From Macrocystis pyrifera (lineage: Eukaryota; Sar; Phaeophyceae; Laminariales; Laminariaceae), in assembly GCA_031763025.1 (NCBI GenBank), contig JASSKH010000011.1:12374580-12438579 (forward strand): a stretch of 64,000 nucleotides of DNA. The letters are read 5' to 3'. The notes under the pieces are model-generated. The model was not told the DNA's origin. It made no database searches and worked only from the letters and a program-made list of their open reading frames with translations. The stretch's first letter is position 1; every line of letters starts with the position of its first letter. A program made the position numbers and the translations under genes. Shown here one piece after another: positions 32,751-42,900 of the stretch.

Positions 32751-34515
32751 GTGATAAATATTTCCGACATGATGATGCGTGAGAATTGGGCGACGGGCAC
32801 GGATGCCGCTAACCTCATCGCGAAACTGTCTGGAGACAAACCCTGTGAAGCGGAATGGGACCTGGACTCTTACCGTCTACTCCGGTCTGTGATGTGGTCT
32901 ACCCGCAACTAACGGGGGATGGCCAGACAGTTGGTGGCGTTGTCATCCAGGATAACACGTGCCTGACGAAGAGGGGAGGTTATTCAATGTAGCGTTGGCA
33001 TGCACTTCATTTGTAGTGTACCCAAGTAACGGGCTTCACTCAACATCAACCAGTCCACAAAAATTACGTTTGAGTACTGTTTACTGCCTTCCGTGCGGCA
33101 GGTATGACATGAAGCTGTACTTGTTTGTCGGTGTTGATTTCGAGCACAACACAGTGGCGGGTTTCTCTCGAACGAGTGGACAACTTCCTTCGACTTCGCC
33201 AACAGACTTTTCATCAAGATTAGTGGAGGTCGCCCGAAGGTGAGTTCATCGTTGTTGGCAAAAACCCGAACCGAGAGTGCTACTTCTGTTCACGCACGAT
33301 GGCTTCGAATTTTCGAAACTAGAGCGATGTATAGAAATACGCGTGTTCCAACGGTTGCCGTCCCTCTGATGTGCTTCTCTCTCACAGGTGATCCTTGCCG
33401 ACGCCGACGCCGCCATGGCAAGCGCTATCGCGGACGTTCTGCCAAAAGCAGCGCACCCGCATTGCTCGTGGCATATGATGAAGAATTTTAAGAAGAACTG
33501 TACAGGGGCGATGAATGGAAAGTCCCTGGACCTGCACCGGCGCTTCAAAGCGGCTGCGTTTGCTACGTCCGGCAATGTGAGTTACCTCGCCCATTGGAGC
33601 GTTTCGTGATATGCTGTTTTTCAACGGTTTTTAGGTTTCCTCGACACGTCCGCCATAGCGACATTCTCATTCCCCCATGTACACGATCGACAGGCGTTTG
33701 AAGCAATGTGGGACAAGGTTAAACTTGTCGTCAAGGGCACAAAGTGTGAAGGATATATCACTGACGACGTTTACAAGTGAGTTGCAAAAACGGTTATCTG
33801 GCATGCAGATGTTGGACGTTGCAGGTGCTTGCCGGCTAATGTAGTTTGCCCAAGTACTGCCGTCCAGAGTTCGATACGGATCCGTACCATACCGCCTCCT
33901 AAGCGCGATCAAGTGCAGATTCCACGACAACGCGCATTATCCTCTTGTACTACTCTTCGCTTGACGTCCATAGCCTGCCGAGACACTGGGCGCGCTGCTA
34001 TAATCCGACGGCGATGACGCTGGGTATGACAGCCTCCTCGCGCGTGGAGGGGTCTTTCAGCGTCATCACGAACGGGCGTTACGTCAACAAGCGCCCCTGC
34101 CTCGGTGCTGTAATGAACGAGGTGGATAGACGTGTGGAGAACCTCGCTCTATCATCTCGATGGTGAGTCCCTCGGGAAAGAAAGATGTTGAAATACGTAG
34201 TTTCGAAACCGTGACTTGGTGTAGCGGGCCTTACCCTCTAGTCCTCGTTGTGCATGTTTTGGCAACGTTCTTGTCTGAGATATATCTCGGTGATATACGA
34301 GAATCAACGTGTCGATGACCTTTCTCGTGGACGCGTGCCGCTTATCCCGTGCGCCCCATAGATGCCGACGCATGCCACGTATAGAGGCTGATCAACGGTT
34401 TCAGTTCAAAATTGCCCCTGTACAGGGTCGGCACGACAAAATCATTCTCGGCATAGAATACATGAATGCCAACGTCATGGACAACGCGGCTCATGTCCCT
34501 ATCACAGTAACATAA
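32751..34515 (+). pseudogene. MULE transposase with introns, decayed
   Basis: Exon-like pieces with good splice sites spell a Mutator-like transposase. 32751-32988 carries SDMMMRENWATGTDAANLI, then TAA at 32910 and, after a frameshift, VVIQDNTCLTKRGGYSM. After a 113-bp intron, 33102-33239 gives YDMKLYLFVGVDFEHNTVAG (first catalytic Asp region). A one-base frameshift follows, then FDFANRLFIKISGGRPK up to a GTGAGT donor. 33388-33576 gives VILADADAAMASAIADVLP (second Asp) and HPHCSWHMMKNFKKNC. 33694-33776 and about 33825-34162 complete the MULE core (HWARCY, TLGMTASSRVEGSFSVI), ending at another GTGAGT. A last piece (34309-34515) is uncertain. The stop and frameshifts make it inactive. A live protein would cut MULE ends such as those of 4382-5985. 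Confidence 0.75.
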
Positions 34516-35040
34516 CGTCAACGTTTAATCGACCACGTACGTTCTGCCTTTAACGTGTGTGGCGATCGCCTCTAGGAATTCCGCTAGTACGCTAACATAG
34601 TGATACTCTACACGGGCTTTCTACCGTAATACCGTGACATATATACTGCGATCATAACGGGATCAAGGCAACCCTCTAACATAATCTTACGCGATCGCCC
34701 ATCATTATCTCGTCACACTAACACTGTTTTTCTCAAAATCGAGGAGTAGTTAACGTTGCACAATATGGGCCCGCCAGCAACAAACACCTAATCTGGGCAA
34801 GCCTGAGATTCCTTTTGGGACGCCACCATCAAACAGCTTTTGGCATATTCTATTATATAAGATTTAGTGTAGAGTTCACCACCGAGCCGATATGGTTACC
34901 CAAATATTCGTAGCGTGCTCCTAAAAACGACTTAATTTTCTTGCTAGGCTCTTTCCTAATCTTGCGCCTAGACTGTAACGTGATGTTACGTATTATTTTG
35001 CTGACGGCTAACATTGACATGAAACGTTGAGTGTTACGTT
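34516..35040 (+). repeat. TAAC-rich repeat family, block 1, with nested repeat X
   Basis: 34516-34740 matches about 48200-48480 ('aggaattccgcta', 'actgcg.tcaa.acgg', 'aaggcaac.ctc'). The match resumes at about 34975 against 48485 ('taacgtg.tgtt.cg'). Between them 34760-34975 is the second copy of repeat X (see 9205-9415), so X appears inserted in the older repeat. Confidence 0.6.
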
Positions 35041-36085
35041 ATCCGAGATGTGCAAGCTTTATCTGGTGTGTTTGGGGTGTTTGGTGAAAAGCGTTGTGGC
35101 GATTGCATCCAAGATAACGTCCGAATTTGCTTTGAACCAACCTCTGCCGTCTTTGCGATGTGCTGGTTTGTGCTTCGACGTGCAGCAGGCACCCGTCTGG
35201 TGTTAGCGCCCAAACCTACTGGTGTCGGTCGAAGCAAGGAGAGCTTTCCCACCACACCGTTCCATCTTTAGCTGTGTCACGCGTCTAAACAAAAAAAAAG
35301 GATGTACTGTTACTTCCGTATCCCGCTACTATGTAACCTCTCACCACACACGGGCCGACATCTCCAACCCGCGCGCTCTCGGAGAAGCACCGAAAAAACA
35401 ACTGCCCATAGAGCGGCGAACGAATAGGATCACATAGCGCAGAAGCCTGTGCGGTGTTCGCCCAAAATGTTGCGATCGTTTGCACCTACCCCGGTAGCCA
35501 TAAGCTCAGTAGCTGTACCATATACGCATCTCCCCCCTCCATAACGCATTTGTTGCTGGTTCCACAGCGTAATATGAGTAAAGTGTACATGGTCATATCC
35601 ATAACGACGTAATATTTGTTGGCCATCGTTTATGCTATGGCACCTTATATACCCGTCGCGTTCTTAAGCATACAAATACCCCTCGATTACGAGTGAATGC
35701 CCATCTGGGAAGCGGTATTCACAAAGGCGCCAACAGTACCATCAAGCCAGTCAAATCGAGGAAAAAAAGCGACGGTTTATGCTTCGATAGCTCGTACTGA
35801 AAACATTTAACAGCAGCAGTATTTGAGGTCATAGCCCGTTATCAAATATATACATAGCTAATAGTGTTGCCCACCTTTATTGTTGGGGATCCCAACATAT
35901 TCATCCCAGTTCAACCGAAAAAAAACACGCCTCGATTACGAGTGAACTCCCATATAGAAGCCGCCAACACAAAATATGTAGGGAGACATGTCAATGTCAA
36001 GCTGTCTGTTTGTTAAACCTACCTGTCAAGTCAAATCCATCTGTCTAGGCGTATATCTCCTACACCCCCTGGTGGGAAAAGCCTC
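35041..36085. other. Unassigned spacer
   Basis: A short direct repeat ('cctcgattacgagtgaa') stands at about 35681 and 35929. No gene seen. Confidence 0.4.
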
Positions 36086-36089
36086 ATTA

Positions 36090-36369
36090 TGTTAACATAT
36101 TGTCTTGTATGAGATTGAAAGCCCGGTAACTACCTGGGTTCCGTCACTGGGAACGTATTTGTAGTACTTGGAAGGCGTATCTTAGGTGGAAAACCAGGGG
36201 TTTTCCAGAGGAGCACGAGCTTGGTCTCAGTCTCCGCGTGCACGAAAGGAATAAAACTGCTCTTCTTCTGTAGCTAAGCAAAAACAACACATGTGAGTAC
36301 AATGTTTACCGACTTAAAAGGCAGACCTGTCCAGGGATACAAAGTGTCCCGCAACCCTTGATCTTAACA
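36090..36369 (+). repeat. LTR, left copy
   Basis: 280 bp, starts TGTTAAC and ends CTTAACA (TG...CA). It differs from the right copy by about eight substitutions and three gap bases, so about 97 percent identity. Confidence 0.9.
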
Positions 36370-36487
36370 AGTGGCGTCTTCGGTTTAGGACTTTCCGCCT
36401 TTTTGTCGGTTTGCGTTGTTTATTACTGTTTTTTTTTTTGTTTGCTTTCCTATTGTTGTTGAGTAAGTTTGTTCCGGCCACTGCACG

Positions 36488-36781
36488 ATGGAGACTCACG
36501 AGGTGGAAGGGTCTGCTTCCCCTCACGGTGGCCGAGCCACTGAGGCCCAGGGCCCCTCAGTGCCCCATCGCCCAAGGCCCGTCGATGTGGATCGAGCGCC
36601 TTGTACAACAGACCAACAAGTGGAGCACGAGCCTAGGCAGGAGCCCCATCAGAACGAAGTGGATCGAGCGCCTTGTACAACAAACAATGAGGAGAAAGAG
36701 CTTAGGAGCAGAGAGGTCGTCAATCCTCATACGTGGCCCGTGTGTGCGAAAATCGCGAAAATCCGAAGGGGCGAGAGGTAG
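36488..36781 (+). CDS. Gag-like N-terminal frame of the LTR element
   Basis: This frame starts 118 bp behind the left LTR and is hydrophilic (METHEVEGSASPHGG). It contains two copies of VDRAPCTT encoded by an exact 24-bp direct repeat (36587-36610 and 36659-36682). Its last third is the complement of the pol fragment, so the original protein is probably cut off near 36700. No zinc knuckle or capsid motif is visible. Assignment as gag rests only on position. Confidence 0.3.
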   Translation: METHEVEGSASPHGGRATEAQGPSVPHRPRPVDVDRAPCTTDQQVEHEPRQEPHQNEVDRAPCTTNNEEKELRSREVVNPHTWPVCAKIAKIRRGER

Positions 36782-37540
36782 CCTACCCAAGTCGGCACTT
36801 TCACTGCGGGACACCAGCGAAGAGCGAGTGCGAAGCCCGCAGGCTCGGATGAGGAAGATACCTCCGTCCTCGACGAGGTTGAGGCAGCTAGACCCACTGC
36901 GGTCGTGTTCTGTGGCGGGCTCTGGCAAGCGGGAGAGAAAGTCAGCATTTCCGTTGGCGCTGCCCTTGCGGTACTCGAGGGTGTAGTCGAACGCGGTGAG
37001 GAACTCCAGCCACCGCTGGACTCGCGCGTTGTGGTCCCCTACTTTGGCGATACTCTCAAGTGCTTTGTGATCCGAAAATATTCGAAACTTCGTGCCCCAC
37101 AGGTAACCTCGGAGTCGTTTGATAGCCCAGACAATGCTGCCAGCTTCCAGGTCCAACGGTGTCCGGTGCCTTTCGGAATCGAGGGTAGCGCGGCAGCTAT
37201 AAGAAATGGGCCGTACCGAGCCGTCCGGTTGTTCTTGTTCGAGCGCGGCACCGAACCGTCGATGCAGGCGTCGCAGTACACGTGGAAGGGGCGGGAGCCG
37301 TCGGCTACGGCATCCCAGTCAGGGAAGACCAAAATCGGTGGGGCCGCGAGCGAGGATCTGGCGAACGATAACTTCCGCAGCCGGCGTGAAGACATACTTG
37401 ACCCCCTTCCGGAGAAGGGCGATGAGAGGACGGATCCTTTTAGACAAGCCGGGCAGGAGTTTGCGATAATATCTTACGCCGCCCATCAGGGCGCGGACCT
37501 GCTTGAGGTTCTTGGGCATGGGCATTTTCAGCAAGTCCGT
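36690..37540 (-). pseudogene. Ty3-type pol fragment: RT end and RNase H
   Basis: On the minus strand, the RT connection region KMPMPKNLKQVRALMGGVRY and LSKRIRPLIALLRKG (about 37535-37420) leads to PILVFPDWDAVADGSRPFHV and YCDACID, the first RNase H Asp. After a frameshift come LDLEAGSIVWAIKRLRGYLW (Glu) and FSDHKALESIAK (Asp), then the tail VQRWLEFLTAFDYTLEYRKG and NADFLSRLPEP. Catalytic residues of RNase H are in place, but the polymerase core and the integrase are missing and the frame is broken at least once. Its orientation opposes the LTRs and the gag-like frame. Confidence 0.85.
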
Positions 37541-37833
37541 GTTATTTTTCTTTTCGTTCCCGTACGCCATTTCCGCTCTCCCGTGCATCTTCTTCGCCCC
37601 CCCCGTGCGGGCGGTATGGCGATGGCTTTCATCGACGATTTCTTCCTGCCGCTTAAGGCTAGGTCTTCCCTTTATTTTTTTTACGTACTTTGCCGGTTTC
37701 GTTGCCTCGCCGTTCAGAGGTGTGGGAGTGGGTTTTGAGGAGCCGCATCTTCGACTCATGTTCTAGTTCGTGGAATCGGGGTTTCCACGAATTTCCCATA
37801 ATTCTGCATATACGGCTCATCAGAGTGGGCTAG

Positions 37834-38110
37834 TGTTAAGATATTGTCTTGTATGAGATTGAAAGCCCGGTAACTATCTGGGTTCAGTCACCGGGAGCGT
37901 ATTTGTAGTACTTGGAAGGCGTATCTTAGATGGAAACCATGGGTTTTCCAGAGGAGCACGAGCTTGGTCTCAGTCTCCGCGTGCACGAAAGGAATAAAAC
38001 TGCTCTTCTTCTGTAGCTAAGCAAACAACACATGTGAGTACAATGTTTACCGACTTAAAAGGCAGACCTGTCCAGGGATACAAAGTGTCCCGCAACCCTT
38101 GATCTTAACA
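37834..38110 (+). repeat. LTR, right copy
   Basis: 277 bp, starts TGTTAAG and ends CTTAACA, matching 36090-36369. It carries the same AATAAA at the corresponding place. Confidence 0.9.
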
Positions 38111-38114
38111 ATTA

Positions 38115-41081
38115 CATGTGTGGAAGCCCCTATCTTATTTTATTTGCAAGCAGCTGTTATACTCGTTCGTTTGGAGCTTACATTAAAACATCAACAATAT
38201 GTTAGTCAGTTGCACTTCTCTGTAGATCGGACTCGGAAAAGTATCAACATACCGAAAAAAACAAAATACAGGAAACACTCAACTTGAGCCATTTGTTTCA
38301 GGCGTTTCCGCAAGAACGGGGAATATTATTTCCCCGGTTTTTGGCAGCCAAGGCTGTCTGTGGAGACCTTTTCCTTGACGTTGTCTGCCGAGGGGCAAAA
38401 TTGACGTCTTCCGACATATTTGCCCAACACTGGCCCCATGGTTGGAATGGTTTTACAGGTGCTACCGATATTGTTGTTTTTTTAATCATCTAACGGTGAA
38501 AAGGATATTTTGCTCAAGGCGCCGGGGCCTCCATTGAAACACCAGACTCAGATTACGAAGGGGTAAAGTAGCGTTAACTCCACTCTGAGGGGTCTGTACG
38601 TACGTGGGGAAACGTTGCGAGATGACAGCACAGCAGATGACGCAACCCTCGCAAATCTGGAGAGCACTCCACCTAGCGGAGACACTACAGAGCAGAGGAG
38701 ATGCATCTGTACTGGTACACGCTCTCCGGATGGAGGGGGTGGGCAGTTCCCCTGACGAGCCAGGCTGTCATCCACATCTTGGCCGAGCCGTACATCAAGT
38801 ACGTATCACGAGGACCTCGACCTTGATCGATATAACGCGCCTCAGAGATTATCAAACACGCAACCAGCACCAACAGCTGGTGTGCTTTTCGCCATACCTG
38901 TTTGGGGGTCCATGGCTGCGCCCCTGTCTCTTTCTCGAACACGATGATAGTACCAAGCTAAGCCGGTGAGGGCCCTTTTGAGTGTGTAGGTCTTGGCAGG
39001 GTTTCCACCCCAAGATAAACGCAATACACAAGTTTATAACACCGTATGAAGCGGCAATTGATAAAACACGTCTTTTCATGCATGTGGTCCCTTAAAGGAC
39101 TCACCCAAGCGTCCCCTGGTTCCCGGGTTTCCGGTGACTCTAATCTCTAGGTGTTTTATCGGAGAATAAAAAAAAATATCGCTATCTTAACACGCTGCGT
39201 TAGACCTTCGGCTGGTTCGTGCTCACCCGAGAGCAGCGGTGACTTGTTAGAGGTTCATCACAGCAGCATGGATATCTCTCGAGATTGATCCCCCGCAGGT
39301 TGTCAACAGAGGCCTACACCTGGACTAAGAGGTGCTCCAGTGGTCGAAGTTTGCCGAATTTGGGGTGCACAAAACGAGACTAAAACCAACCCCCAACTGA
39401 ACGTTTGCACTTTGCGGACAGCTACAGCCCGCGAAATTGATAGATGCTCATTATGGGGTCTTTGAGGGCGTCGGGTACGCTAGACGGCAGTAGGCAGAGA
39501 GAAACGACACACGAGGTGTTTTCGTGTACTCGAAGTTGCGAGCGAGTACCAAAAATAGCTCGCAAAAACGCTCAAAAGTTTCACTTCACGCAAGGGAGCA
39601 TAGCACAATGGTTATGTCACCGGTGAAGAAATGACCTTCACTAGAAGATTGCTGTTCTGCAGGCGGATGATACATCTCTTAGGCAGTCGACGTTGAAGAT
39701 TCTTCCTGGCTAAAACCACGTTCCCGTGATGGGTAGAAAGTTAATGGGCCCCAAATAGAGCAAAAATGGGCTTAAAAGCTCAGGATTTCGTATATTTGCG
39801 GCAACCATTCTGCAACCACGAAATGCTGATCTCGGTTGCATCCCTTACTCTAATTCCAAGCCGTACGTATATGTTGCCGAAACGCCTACGCGCCGGCACT
39901 AATCGACGCATTATGAGCGTGCCAGCGTTCCCTTAATAGTATCCGTTACGGTGTCACATTCAACACCTCGAGCGATGACCGCCGATATATTTTGGCTGAC
40001 CGATACGAAAAACGTCTGCTCCGCCTCGCGTCAGCCGTATCGCTGCAAGAGCCATCTCTCCAGGACCTCTCCAAAAGCATTTTTCCGCGACTCCATAGAC
40101 TCACGGCGAGCATTGGAGTAACACTGGTGACCATGGTAGCATTTGAACTCACGAGGAGTGCGACGAGTGCGAACACATGACGACCTCAACGCAAAAATAT
40201 TCATGGGTTTTTGCCCAAGTCAGGTATAATACCTGACAACTTTTCGGACAAAGTCAGTTACACACGAAAAACATTTGCGAAACATACGGCAGGAGCCCTG
40301 CTATTGGCCAGGCTGACATCGTACCTGATTTTGGCTCGAACAGGCCGAGGCATACCTGGATTTTTCTGCTCTGTCTAGCTTTCAATTGATTTTGGCCAAC
40401 TCTGAACCAGTCAGTTAGGCCATACGTACACTCTTTTTTTCATTTTATATCTGCGTATATCGTGTGCGGTCTCTCGGTTGAAACTCTCGTGTATAAACTC
40501 TGTACTCAAAGCTATGAACGGATTTATACAAACGTACGTAAGCTGATTCCATTTTTTTTCTTCCTTGCGGGGTGTTCAGTTAGTTGTTGTGATGTGTATT
40601 CTGTCGTTTTAGCTAGTAACAGGAACCATATTACAACACATAGACACACACGGCATTTTGTCTGCACCACCCCGCGTCGAAGTGGTCCCAGATTTTGGGG
40701 CAGCAAAATCATTTATTTTTTGCCGAGCAGGCGGTTCCGCGAAGATGGTCGACAAAGCGTCAAAGCAGCCAACCGGGGGGGGGGGGGGGGCGCCAGAATA
40801 AATACTCTTCGCGCTCGCGCCGTGGCGAAACAAACAAAGCCTGGTGACTCTCTGCTGGTCAAAGTGGAGCCCGGTACTTATACCCTGAAGACAACAAAAC
40901 CATTCAGACTTGTGAGGCCAAGCGAGACGTATTATATTTTGAATGGATTTGCTTCGACGAAACACCGCTCGTGGCGCGCGTTTTGTACTCTGTTTTAGTA
41001 TTTACCTGATTTAACCCTAAATGAATCAGTTTACCTGTTTGTTTCCACATCCCTATAAAAAACCTCCGACGTACCAGGGGG
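38115..41081. other. Unassigned spacer
   Basis: No recognisable protein in about 3 kb. Noted are a 9-bp-arm hairpin at 40219-40237 around 'ggtataatacc' and a G16 run at 40775-40790. A tRNA-like A-box resemblance near 39596-39620 lacks a B-box and is not called. Confidence 0.4.
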
Positions 41082-42109
41082 TTATATACCGTTCAGTACA
41101 GCCCCTCTAATAATGTATCTGGAATCGGGCTCGGGCTGAATTTCATATCTCACCGGCGATCTCGACCGGCGCGATTGGAACCGCCAGTTCCTCCGTTCCG
41201 GCAGCACTCGCCTTATCGCCTGACTGCCGCGCAGAGTCTCCCTCGGATGCTTCGTGGAGAAGGACACAGTTATCGGTCTCCAGGAAGATCTCATAGAACC
41301 GGAGCATGTTTAGAATGGATCAGACCAACCGTCGAGCAGTGTCCAGCTCGCGGTACGCCCGGGAGGCACCGGCTTCGAACGATGGTGGCCTTTATTTCCG
41401 CGGCCTCCAAGCTTTGGGTCATATCTCGAACCCCAGCCGAGAAGGCACCTTGGACGCCACCCAGCCGAGCTCGCATGCAACCCCACGCCCCAAGCCCATC
41501 GTGCAGCTGCTGTCCACCTCCAGGAAGGCGCAGGTAAGGTCCAGCACCGCGCTGGCTCCCAAGGCCCCCGGTCTAAAACATGGCAATTGTTCGAGGGGGG
41601 TGGAGGGGTCCACGAAGATCGCCGACCACCTGCTCGGGTTTGAAGTCGGGGCACCTGCAGGCGACTTCGGGACCGGGGCCGACGCGATAGTGGTAGGAGC
41701 GTCTACTAGAGGGACTGGTGTCGAGCGTGTGGTGCTCGGCTTACTCATTACTCTCAGGATGCTCATGACCAACTCGTAAAGCTTCCGAGTTTATGTGAGC
41801 TAAAAGAAGAAGTGACCTCGCTGCGATACAAACCCCGAGACTTCTCGATTTTATCGATAGTTCCATTTTTTGTGCCAACATTAAGCCTATCGATGGGATC
41901 GTCATTTTACTCAGGGGCGACGCCCCCCCCCATTAAACTCCTGCGGGCATGGTGCTTCGGCTATCCAGACTAACAATTCTGCCAAAACAGTTCCAGCGTC
42001 GCTCCCGCGGTCTCCACCCTTCCCCCGGCTCCTGTCGACCAAACTCCCTATTTCTTGCTCTCTTGTTCTATTCGCACGTCGCCAGCGCGAAGTAGACACG
42101 CAGATTTAC
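41082..42109. other. Coding-like minus-strand patches, unassigned
   Basis: Minus-strand frames at 41419-41772 and 41291-41476 have a smooth, Pro/Ala-rich composition and follow one another in different frames, as in a frameshifted gag or similar gene. I recognise no domain. Plus-strand frames overlap the same DNA. Left unassigned. Confidence 0.3.
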
Positions 42110-42900
42110 TGAGGTGTTGAAGCAGCGACGGTGACGTCGGCGGTCGCGACAACGGCAGCGCCAGCGATGGTCGCGCAAACGGCTGCTGTGGCGGTGGTGG
42201 TATCGGCGACGGGGGAGACGATGGGTTCGAACAAAATTGCGCCTTTCATCGTTGCAACAAGCGTAGCAGTCCCCGGACTGATGCCAATGACGACGGTGCA
42301 GCCCAAGCTGCTGCTGCCTCTGCAACCGCTGCTTTCTGGCGCTTTCGCTACCAGTACCAATCGAATCTACTGAGTCCGGCTCGTACTTGGCGCTGCTGGG
42401 TTCGCGCTGCTGCTGCTAGGGCAGCATCTCTTGTGTCTCCTCCCCTCTCGTCTCCTTCCTCTCTCTCTGCCTCTCCCTTCTCTCTATACATAGGGATCCA
42501 TCGCGAGTGTCGGTTTCGGCCGTGGAACCGGCGGCGGCGGTAGCGGTGGCAGTGCTGCCGGCGGCGGCTACGTGGGCAGCGGCTGAAGTTGCTGCCGCTC
42601 CTGTTGCTGCTCCTGCTGTCGGCATCGCTGCCGGCGGTGTATACGTGGGGAGCGGCGGACGTTGCTGCTATACCTGTTGCTTCTCGTGTTGCTGCTCCTA
42701 CTGTTCGCCGGCGAGACTCGTGCCTTCTGCTGCAAGTGAGTCTACCATTGTCGTCTCACTTCTCGCCGACAGGGGACTTTGCGGCTATTGGACTTGCGCG
42801 GGGTGTACCTCCTCTTGTCTCTGCTTTATCATCATCTGCGCAGACGAATTCCGTAAGTCCACTTCGTGTACTTGGTCCCGTCCCCTCGCGAATATGACAA
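42110..42900. repeat. GC-rich low-complexity (GCN/CTG) region
   Basis: Dense GCN, GTN and CTG triplets give Ala/Val/Leu-rich open frames on both strands at once (for example 42131-42373 and 42507-42923 plus, 42106-42360 minus). This is the expected artefact of biased trinucleotides. A short mucin-like or Ala-rich gene cannot be excluded. Confidence 0.5.

Larger units (their letters stand above)
36090..38110 (+). mobile_element. LTR retrotransposon with antisense pol fragment
   Basis: Two LTRs (36090-36369 and 37834-38110) bound 1464 bp of interior. ATTA lies directly outside both ends (36086-36089 and 38111-38114) as a 4-bp target duplication. Each LTR carries AATAAA on the plus strand, and TGGCGTCTTCGG begins two bases after the first LTR as a possible primer-binding site. 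A plus-strand frame starts at 36488. All three favour plus orientation of the element. Yet the recognisable Ty3-type pol (RT end and RNase H) reads on the minus strand. The element therefore looks like a rearranged, non-autonomous carrier of an inverted pol segment. Confidence 0.8.

Noticed and set aside
39590..39670. tRNA-like start ('gggagcatagcacaatggtta')
   Set aside because: It resembles an A-box, but no B-box (GGTTCGANTCC) or cloverleaf follows within 80 bp.
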